Shown here piece by piece: positions 7,282 through 12,648 of a stretch of 14,099 nucleotides of DNA. The notes under the pieces were generated by a model. The model had not been told where the DNA came from and made no database searches. It worked only from the letters and a program-made list of their open reading frames with translations. Both the position numbers and the translations under genes were made by a program. Origin of the DNA: Schleiferiaceae bacterium (GTDB lineage: Bacteria > Bacteroidota > Bacteroidia > Flavobacteriales > Schleiferiaceae); the NCBI GenBank assembly GCA_023260615.1, contig JALQUY010000030.1:1-14099 (forward strand), read 5' to 3'. The first letter of the stretch is position 1; each line of letters begins with the position of its first letter.

Positions 7282-7969
7282 AGAGGTATTGAGCCAAAAG
7301 CCCAAGTGCTTCAAGATTGGAAGCCGCAAAGATGCCGCTTTCAGATGGTTTAGCAAAAGCCGGGCCATCTCCGCCGGTGATAAATATGGCAATCCCCGGA
7401 AATTCCCGCTGCCAAGCCTGGATCCAATACTCCATTTCAGCCACCATGCCGGCGAAGGCGCCTTGCTGCATGCTGGATTCGGTGGATCGGGTGCCACGGG
7501 GCGTGAGTGGGCTGCCTTCGGGGGAAAGGACGGGCAAGGCGGGCGCAAAATGCGCCATGGCCCGCAGGCGCATGGTCCAACCGGGGGATATGGGGCCGCC
7601 ACTAAGCCTGTTTTGGTCATCCAGTAAGGTCCCCGTCATACAGGTACCGCAGGAAATCACTGCGAGAGGACCTGAAGGATGGAGTTGACGCGCGCCGAGG
7701 ACGGCGAGGCATCGGTCCACACCAATGGTGGGCGAACAGTCCAGCTGAAAAGGCCATGGAGCGGAAAGCTCGACCTGGCAAATTTGGAGGTGTTCAGGAA
7801 CACTTCGCTGGGCGGTGTTGGCGATTCGGAGGGGAAACGAGGGCGTTAAATCCTGGGCCCACGAGAAGTCCTCTGGCGCAAAATAGCAGGTATCGACGAT
7901 GGAGGCGCCCGAAGCGTCCAAGCAGGTTACTTTAGTTCGGGTATTCCCGAGCTCAATCGCCCAAATCAT
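7265..7969 (-). CDS. coaX: Type III pantothenate kinase (CoaX), with atypical active-site motifs
   Basis: CoaX phosphorylates pantothenate with ATP, the first step of CoA synthesis, in the cytoplasm. This 234-aa protein has the ASKHA-fold signatures in order: ELGNTRTK (residues 6-13), GVDR with the likely catalytic Asp85 and then LGA (83-93), GTCMTG (108-113), SGGPISPGW (123-131), a TESSMQQGAFAG segment near 163 and ITGGDG near 197. Two normally acidic positions differ. The first-motif Asp is Glu6. The Asp that begins the family motif DxGTA is Ser106, and its closing Asp is also missing (Thr114). I checked that the codons give these residues. In the family, as I recall, these acidic residues help bind metal or monovalent cations. 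The enzyme may therefore have altered cation need or reduced activity, while the rest of the fold looks intact. Its gene order is as in relatives. A perfect -7 box lies 4 nt before the ATG. Confidence 0.88.
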   Translation of the reverse strand: MIWAIELGNTRTKVTCLDASGASIVDTCYFAPEDFSWAQDLTPSFPLRIANTAQRSVPEHLQICQVELSAPWPFQLDCSPTIGVDRCLAVLGARQLHPSGPLAVISCGTCMTGTLLDDQNRLSGGPISPGWTMRLRAMAHFAPALPVLSPEGSPLTPRGTRSTESSMQQGAFAGMVAEMEYWIQAWQREFPGIAIFITGGDGPAFAKPSESGIFAASNLEALGLLAQYLYEKHR

Positions 7970-7973
7970 GGCG

Positions 7974-7981
7974 CAAAAGTA
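7974..7981 (-). promoter_or_regulatory. Bacteroidota -7 element before coaX
   Basis: TACTTTTG matches the Bacteroidota -7 consensus TAnnTTTG at every defined position and ends 4 nt before the coaX ATG. No convincing -33 TTTG is seen at the usual distance. If used, transcription would start at or within a few bases of the start codon, giving a leaderless or nearly leaderless mRNA and an internal promoter for the cluster below the synthetase gene. Confidence 0.5.
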
Positions 7982-7996
7982 GGCCTTCTAAACCCC

Positions 7997-10180
7997 TTAA
8001 GCGTTTAAAAAGAGGACCTTTTTATCGGAATCCATCTTTGAATAGACCGCCTCTTTGTAATACGCTTCGACCACATTGCGCTTGATTTTAAGCGTGGGAG
8101 TCAGGAAGCCGTTTTCGACGGCCCAATCTTCATTCACCCAGAAGAGTTTGTCCATCCGTTCATGCGAGGGAAGGGCTTGGTTGACCTGAACGAGGAGGTC
8201 CTCCGATGCTTTCACGACATCCGATGGGGCCAATTTGCGCGCATCCTCCGTTAGCACTGCCAGGGCTACGGGTTGGGCTAAATCGAGACCCGCGACACAG
8301 ACTTGGGCCATGTGCTCTGAAATCATGAGGCGGTTTTCAATGGGCGCTGGTGCGACGTACTTGCCTTTGGAAGTTTTGAAGATGTCTTTAATTCGGCCTG
8401 TGATAGTGAGGTAGCCCTCTGCATCGATGGAGCCACAGTCGCCCGTATGGAGAGCGCCACCTGCGAAGAGTTCGGCCGTTTTCTCGGGCTCTTTGTAATA
8501 GCCTTGTGTGCAGGTGGGTCCCTTTACCAGGACTTCGTCCCCATCTCCCAGGAAGACCTCCATCCCTTTGAAGGCTTGGCCAACGGTACCAATTTTCACT
8601 TTGCCACGGAAGTTCACGGTGGAGATGCCTAGGTTTTCGGTCATTCCATAGACCTCCTGAATGTGGATGCCCATGCCCGCAAATTCACTGAGGAGGGACG
8701 CTCGAATGGGCGCTGCACCGGAGAGCACCAAACGAGAGCGCGACATCCCCAATTTTTTGCGAAGAATGGGTGCAAGGAGCCGGCGCAGGAAGGCGGCGGG
8801 AATTTTTGACTGAAGGGTTTCACCAAACTTTTCCCAGATACGGGGGACGGCCATGAAGACCGTGGGCTGGGCTTCCTCTAGGTTTTTAGCGAAGGTGTCA
8901 AGGGATTGGACGAAGTGGATTCGGCCCGTTAAATAGACACCAGCGGCGGAGATAATCATGCGCTCGGCCACATGGCTCAGGGGCAAATAGGAGATGAAGA
9001 CCTCCTGATGCAAGAAGTTGAACTGATCCAAAATCATGCGGAACGCTGCTTGGAAGTTCTTGAAGTTGTGCATCACACCCTTGGGCATGCCTGTGGTGCC
9101 TGACGTGTAGATGATGGTCATCAAAGCTTCGGGATCCATGGCAACTGGCTCAAAAGCAGATGATCCTTTGGCCTTGAAATCCTCCCATGAGCTTCCGGCT
9201 GCGTCGGGCTTCATGTAGGGGATGTACACACGCTGGACCTCTTTAGGACAGTGCTGCACATACACGCTTGCATCATCCAGTTTACCGATGACCAGCACTT
9301 TAGATTCCGAATGCTCCAGAATTTTGGTCGCCGTCTCGCCATCAATGGTGGGATACATGGGCACCGAAACGGCCCCCGCTAGAGCGCATCCGTAGTCCGC
9401 AATGAGCCAATGCGCAGAGTTCTTGCCGATGATGGCCACTTTGTCTCCCGGTTGAATACCGGCGGCATGCAGACCAGCTGCAAACGCTTTTGCCTCGTCG
9501 TAGGCTTCGCGGTGGGTGAACCGAATGTATCCAGCTTCCGCATGTGGCTCATCCAAGAATCGACGATCGGGGAAGTGGGTGGCGTTCCAGGCCATTTGTT
9601 CGGGCAAGGTGCGACGAGCGCGATCGGGCGTGAGATGCTGCAATCCCAAATCTGGCTGAGCGCCTTCCAGGGGTCCTAGCAAATCCAACACATGGCTGTC
9701 GTCTGATTGCGAGGTGGTTGCAGCGAACGGTTGTGCCACGCTAATTACTTTGCGGCCAAAGTCCATGCCGATCGTCACGATGGGCACGCCTGCTTTCTCC
9801 GCAATGTTTCGGTAGCCCGACTTGAGCCCTTGAACCTTACCCCGTGTTCCTTCTGGCGCTAGGCCTAACTTAAAGGTGGGATTGGAGGCAAAGTGTTCGG
9901 CCATCTGATCCACGACTCCATGGGTGCTGCTGCGATTTACGGGAACGGCCCCAAGTGCGCGAAGGATGGGACCGAGGGGCCACCAAAACAGGCTGTGCTT
10001 CGCTAAAAATTTGAGGTCGTAGAGTCCCAAATCCTCCCGAATGCACAAGGCAAGGAAAAAGTCGCGCCACGAGGTATGAGGCCCGGCAATAATCACATAC
10101 TGAGGAAGATGATGTGGGAACGAATCGCGGTATTCCCAGCCTTTTTTCGCCAGGCGACCTTTGAGGAACGGTAACTTCAT
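7997..10180 (-). CDS. Fusion: PlsC-like acyltransferase + long-chain acyl-CoA/acyl-ACP synthetase
   Basis: A 727-aa two-domain protein. Residues 1 to about 180 are a complete lysophospholipid (1-acyl-glycerol-3-phosphate type) acyltransferase. It has the catalytic HX4D box His35-Asp40 (PHTSWRD), the acceptor motif APEGTRGK (108-115) and a closing strand KVISVAQPF. With almost no linker, an AMP-forming synthetase begins at about 183 (LTPDRARRTLPEQ). It carries the P-loop YTSGTTGMPKG (358-368), YGMTE (511-515), TGD (579-581), GRIKD (595-599) and a C-terminal LTPTLKIKR with the likely catalytic Lys698. All core motifs of both enzymes are intact. The layout parallels E. coli Aas, which activates a fatty acid onto ACP and reacylates lysophosphatidylethanolamine. 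The synthetase half here looks more like the FadD15/FAA type, so the acceptor could be CoA. It probably acts at the inner-membrane face. coaX follows after 27 nt. A -7-like box lies 3 nt before the ATG. Confidence 0.88.
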   Translation of the reverse strand: MKLPFLKGRLAKKGWEYRDSFPHHLPQYVIIAGPHTSWRDFFLALCIREDLGLYDLKFLAKHSLFWWPLGPILRALGAVPVNRSSTHGVVDQMAEHFASNPTFKLGLAPEGTRGKVQGLKSGYRNIAEKAGVPIVTIGMDFGRKVISVAQPFAATTSQSDDSHVLDLLGPLEGAQPDLGLQHLTPDRARRTLPEQMAWNATHFPDRRFLDEPHAEAGYIRFTHREAYDEAKAFAAGLHAAGIQPGDKVAIIGKNSAHWLIADYGCALAGAVSVPMYPTIDGETATKILEHSESKVLVIGKLDDASVYVQHCPKEVQRVYIPYMKPDAAGSSWEDFKAKGSSAFEPVAMDPEALMTIIYTSGTTGMPKGVMHNFKNFQAAFRMILDQFNFLHQEVFISYLPLSHVAERMIISAAGVYLTGRIHFVQSLDTFAKNLEEAQPTVFMAVPRIWEKFGETLQSKIPAAFLRRLLAPILRKKLGMSRSRLVLSGAAPIRASLLSEFAGMGIHIQEVYGMTENLGISTVNFRGKVKIGTVGQAFKGMEVFLGDGDEVLVKGPTCTQGYYKEPEKTAELFAGGALHTGDCGSIDAEGYLTITGRIKDIFKTSKGKYVAPAPIENRLMISEHMAQVCVAGLDLAQPVALAVLTEDARKLAPSDVVKASEDLLVQVNQALPSHERMDKLFWVNEDWAVENGFLTPTLKIKRNVVEAYYKEAVYSKMDSDKKVLFLNA

Positions 10181-10183
10181 GCC

Positions 10184-10191
10184 CTAAAATA
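10184..10191 (-). promoter_or_regulatory. -7-like element before the acyltransferase/synthetase gene
   Basis: TATTTTAG matches TAnnTTTG except at one base and ends 3 nt before the ATG at 10180. No clear -33 TTTG is seen at 17-20 nt. It would be the main promoter of the whole minus-strand run, in the 125-nt divergent gap shared with tRNA-Phe. Confidence 0.35.
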
Positions 10192-10281
10192 CCGCATTAA
10201 TTAGCCTCATTTAACTCAGTCAATTCGAAAAGTTTAAAAATTCCTGTGAAAATTCGCGGCGGATGAATGCAGAATTGGTAT

Positions 10282-10289
10282 TAACTTCG
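10282..10289 (+). promoter_or_regulatory. Possible -7 element of tRNA-Phe
   Basis: TAACTTCG matches TAnnTTTG at all but one defined base and ends 16 nt before the first base of the tRNA, a fitting distance for a short 5' leader. A -33 element is not evident. This is the only candidate seen between the divergent genes on this strand. Confidence 0.3.
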
Positions 10290-10305
10290 CGCCTCCAAAT
10301 AAGGA

Positions 10306-10378
10306 GGTTCGGTAGCTCAGTTGGTAGAGCAATGGACTGAAAATCCATGTGTCGGCGGTTCGATCCCGCCCCGAACCA
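10306..10378 (+). tRNA. tRNA-Phe (anticodon GAA)
   Basis: A 73-nt cloverleaf. The acceptor arm GGTTCGG (10306-10312) pairs with CCGAACC (10371-10377), with discriminator A at 10378. The D-arm is GCTC...GAGC. The anticodon stem ATGGA/TCCAT encloses the loop CTGAAAA, giving anticodon GAA. The T-arm GGCGG TTCGATC CCGCC is regular. CCA is not encoded (the next bases are CGA), so it must be added after transcription. It stands alone, with its own terminator right behind. Confidence 0.97.
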
Positions 10379-10384
10379 CGAAAG

Positions 10385-10410
10385 ACCCGCCCCATCCGGC
10401 GGGTTTTTTT
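10385..10410 (+). terminator. Rho-independent terminator of tRNA-Phe
   Basis: ACCCGCC (10385-10391) pairs with GGCGGGT (10398-10404) around a 6-nt loop and is followed by an unbroken run of T to 10410. It starts 6 nt after the tRNA. It ends directly before an in-frame ATG (10411) of the phosphatase reading frame, so the phosphatase gene needs its own promoter or readthrough. Confidence 0.9.
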
Positions 10411-10479
10411 ATGCCCATTTCCTCGGGATTTTACTCAGACTTGACGGCAGATTTACAAAAATGCTGTTTCTTGCGGCCC

Positions 10480-11940
10480 GTGAATGCTACCCGCTTTTTT
10501 CTCCTTGCTGCTTTGATCTCAGGGGCTCGTCTGCTGGCGCAGCACCCTTTCGCATTTGGTGTCGCCTCGGGTGATCCGTATTCTGAATCGGTTGTGCTTT
10601 GGACCGCCCTGGAGGGAATCAGCGGTCCTGAAACCCTCACATGGGAATGCAGCCAGGATGCGGACTTCACGTCCATCTTCACGAGCGGCAGTGTCCAAAC
10701 GGACCCCGAACACAGCGGCACAGCAAAAGTGGTGGCACGTGGCCTGGAGGCAGGTACCACCTATTACTACCGGTTTTGGTGGCGGGAGCATGTCTCCCCC
10801 ATCGGTAGAACCAAAACTGCACCTGCTCCGAACGCGATGGACCCAGTCAAGTTGGCGGTGGTTTCCTGCGCGCACTACGAGGCCGGCTATTTTTATGGCT
10901 ACGGGGAAATTGCCCAGCGCAGCGATGTAGACGTGGTCGTGCATTTGGGTGATTACATTTATGAATACGCCCCTGGGAAAGCAGGCTGGAAGGTGCCTGG
11001 CCGCGTCCACGTTCCGGATCATGAAATTGTCAGCCTAAACGATTACCGAACGCGTTACGCGCAATACCACCGCGACCTCAACCTGCAAGCCATGCATGCG
11101 TCCCATCCTGTGATTGCCATCTGGGACGACCACGAGATTGCCAACAACAGCTACACCACGGGAGCTGACAACCACCAAGACGACGAGGGCGCGTATTCGC
11201 AGCGTCGCGCTGTGGCCATGCAGGCCTACTACGAATGGATGCCCGTTCGGGAGGAGCACTCCGAAGGATACCGCGCTTTCCGATACGGGCAAATGCTCGA
11301 CCTCATCCTGCTGGAAACCCGCCTGGACGGTCGAACGGAAGCGCCACGCACGGATGCAGGTCGCTTTGCTCCTTTAGCGGAGCATCACCTGATGAGCGAG
11401 AACCAACGGAACTGGCTGACCGAGCGATTGCAAAGCAGTTCCGCAGCCTACCGCGTCTTGGGAAACCAAACGATTTTCTCTCCACTAGACTTGGGTGTAT
11501 TGCCGACGAAGCGCGTCAAGGACCACAACCCGGATGCCTGGGACGGCTACCTGGAGGAACGCGAAAATCTTGCGAGACTATTCCCGTCTGTGGCGCCGGT
11601 GGTCATTTTAACGGGAGACTCCCATTGCTCGTGGGGATTTGAGGGTCCCGGCTACGTAGAACTTTGCACCCCGAGCATTACCTCCACCAACTTTGACGAA
11701 TACGCCAATCCGCTGGTAGCGCGCTTTGCGGGCTTTCTGTTGTGGCTGCGCAACAGAAATTTGGAGTATGTCAATGTTCGAGACCATGGATTCCTCACAG
11801 TGGCTTTTAGCCAAGAGGTCGCTCAAGCCGAGTGGATTTACGTCCAAGACATCAAATCGGATGAACCCTGGCGCGTTTCGCATCGCCGCCGTCGCATCGT
11901 ACATCCTTGGACGAAAAACCTCCTAACTAAGAGGCGTTAG
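10480..11940 (+). CDS. phoD: PhoD-family alkaline phosphatase (exported)
   Basis: An exported phosphatase/phosphodiesterase of the PhoD family, which in known members uses Fe and Ca ions to free phosphate from organic esters. With the chosen GTG start (486 aa), residues 1-20 form a compact Sec-type signal peptide ending LLA before Q. The PhoD N-domain starts FAFGVASGDP (about residues 24-33). Metal-site motifs follow in order: VVSCAH with Cys130, HLGDYIYE (155-162), IWDDHEIANN (214-223) and TGDSHCSWGF (378-387). The C-terminus is strongly basic, with no secretion-sorting domain. The start is unresolved. An ATG at 10411 would put 28 mostly uncharged residues before the signal core and lies at the tRNA terminator; a TTG at 10471 is also possible. 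Unlike Bacillus PhoD there is no twin-arginine motif, so Sec export before metal loading is likely. Nearby genes suggest no shared pathway. Confidence 0.88.
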   Translation: MNATRFFLLAALISGARLLAQHPFAFGVASGDPYSESVVLWTALEGISGPETLTWECSQDADFTSIFTSGSVQTDPEHSGTAKVVARGLEAGTTYYYRFWWREHVSPIGRTKTAPAPNAMDPVKLAVVSCAHYEAGYFYGYGEIAQRSDVDVVVHLGDYIYEYAPGKAGWKVPGRVHVPDHEIVSLNDYRTRYAQYHRDLNLQAMHASHPVIAIWDDHEIANNSYTTGADNHQDDEGAYSQRRAVAMQAYYEWMPVREEHSEGYRAFRYGQMLDLILLETRLDGRTEAPRTDAGRFAPLAEHHLMSENQRNWLTERLQSSSAAYRVLGNQTIFSPLDLGVLPTKRVKDHNPDAWDGYLEERENLARLFPSVAPVVILTGDSHCSWGFEGPGYVELCTPSITSTNFDEYANPLVARFAGFLLWLRNRNLEYVNVRDHGFLTVAFSQEVAQAEWIYVQDIKSDEPWRVSHRRRRIVHPWTKNLLTKRR

Positions 11941-11955
11941 GCCCTTTAGCTGTCC

Positions 11956-11963
11956 TACCTTTG
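11956..11963 (+). promoter_or_regulatory. Bacteroidota -7 element before the zinc-ribbon gene
   Basis: TACCTTTG is a full match to TAnnTTTG and ends 4 nt before the ATG at 11968, in a 27-nt gap after phoD. This is the same spacing as at coaX. No -33 TTTG is evident at the usual distance. It suggests separate transcription of the two small membrane-protein genes from phoD, with little or no 5' leader. Confidence 0.5.
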
Positions 11964-11967
11964 TCGC

Positions 11968-12255
11968 ATGAAGCGCTCCTTTCGCTGTTCTTCTTGCGGC
12001 CATTGGCACGAGGCTCCCGACGGGATCTGCCCCACCTGTGGTCCCGAAGCGCTTTCTAACCATGCTCAAACGGGCGCTCCCCTCGTGGACCACCGCACCC
12101 CAAATCCCTTTGAAATGCCCCTACCTACCTGGATCAAGGATCCCTCCATCCCTGCCCCTGTTCGTTTCTTGAAGAATTCCGTGGTTGCCCTTCAGTGGGT
12201 CGCCATGTTCTTTGCGGGTTCCATCGCATGGATGGCCTACTGGGTCGCCGTTTAA
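11968..12255 (+). CDS. Small zinc-ribbon protein with C-terminal membrane anchor
   Basis: A 95-aa protein of unknown function. Residues 7-24 form a short zinc ribbon with two CxxC knuckles (C7-SS-C10 and C21-PT-C24), which should bind one Zn2+. A proline-rich linker follows (TPNPFEMPLPTW). Residues about 73-95 are one hydrophobic helix rich in W and A, so the ribbon is tethered to the membrane, probably on the cytoplasmic side. The ATG follows a good -7 box by 4 nt. Its last 28 nt overlap the start of the next gene in another frame, so the two are likely translated together and may form a membrane complex. A structural or regulatory role is possible; nothing in the sequence suggests an enzyme. 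Confidence 0.72.
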   Translation: MKRSFRCSSCGHWHEAPDGICPTCGPEALSNHAQTGAPLVDHRTPNPFEMPLPTWIKDPSIPAPVRFLKNSVVALQWVAMFFAGSIAWMAYWVAV

Positions 12256-12599
12256 CGCCGCCTCGCCTTCTTGCGGGCAGCGTTATCCTCTTTGGCCTAC
12301 ATCAAGCGGCCATTGCCGGGGACTGGTCGCATCCTTGGGCGGATTCCTACCTGGACACCTTTCTCTTTTTACCAGTCGCCCTGGGCCTACCCGCTTGGGT
12401 GATCCGTTTTTGGCAACCCGCTTTTCGCTGGAGCCCTTCATTTGTTTTGGGCGCCTGGATCGCGGCATCCATCGCCTTTGAGGCCTGGATTCCGTCGTTC
12501 GATCCGCGGTTTACCGGAGATGCCTGGGATGTGCTCAGCTATGCACTGGGGGCTTGGTGGTTTCAGCGCACCGAGGCCCGAGCAGGTGGGTTGGTGTAG
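12228..12599 (+). CDS. Small VanZ-like integral membrane protein
   Basis: A 123-aa protein with about four hydrophobic segments (LLAGSVILFGLHQ, FLFLPVALGLPAWVI, SFVLGAWIAASIAFEAWI, WDVLSYALGAWWF). The closing motif FTGDAWDVLSYALGAWWF resembles the D-x-x-D-x-x-x-Y-x-x-G pattern of small VanZ-like proteins, some of which I recall being labelled magnesium-citrate transporters in Bacteroidota without clear support. The ATG at 12228 is chosen as the last usable start before the first membrane segment; it begins 28 nt inside the zinc-ribbon gene, in the +1 frame. An earlier in-frame ATG at 12195 would only add residues inside that gene. No function can be given. The tight overlap suggests it works with the zinc-ribbon protein. 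Confidence 0.65.
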   Translation: MDGLLGRRLTPPRLLAGSVILFGLHQAAIAGDWSHPWADSYLDTFLFLPVALGLPAWVIRFWQPAFRWSPSFVLGAWIAASIAFEAWIPSFDPRFTGDAWDVLSYALGAWWFQRTEARAGGLV

Positions 12600-12616
12600 G
12601 ATATACACCTTCTTTG
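12593..12616 (+). terminator. Weak stem-loop at the end of the VanZ-like gene
   Basis: GGTGTA (12593-12598) pairs perfectly with TACACC (12604-12609) around a 5-nt loop and is followed by TTCTTTG. It spans the stop codon of the VanZ-like gene. The stem is short and the T-run broken, so it would be a weak terminator at best. Its 3' end overlaps the -33 box of the next gene. Confidence 0.3.
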
Positions 12617-12643
12617 TACCTTAGAGCTTTACCTAAATTTTTG
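12613..12643 (+). promoter_or_regulatory. Bacteroidota promoter of the GH97 gene
   Basis: TTTG at 12613-12616 (-33), a 19-nt spacer, then AATTTTTG at 12636-12643 (-7, one mismatch to TAnnTTTG). Both boxes and the spacing fit the Bacteroidota sigma consensus. This is the best promoter in the window. It ends 5 nt before the GTG start, so the mRNA leader would be very short or absent. Confidence 0.55.
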
Positions 12644-12648
12644 GCGTC

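Noticed and set aside
7282..7620. N-terminal extension of the outer-membrane barrel gene by 113 codons
   Set aside because: It overlaps coaX, is proline-rich without structure, and would bury the signal peptide inside the protein.
10181..10305. Hidden small gene or RNA in the divergent gap
   Set aside because: The 125 nt are AT-rich, with no credible frame or stable hairpin; only possible promoter boxes were seen.
11922..11941. Terminator after phoD
   Set aside because: CCTAAC/GTTAGG can pair around an 8-nt loop across the stop codon, but the stem is short and no T-run follows.
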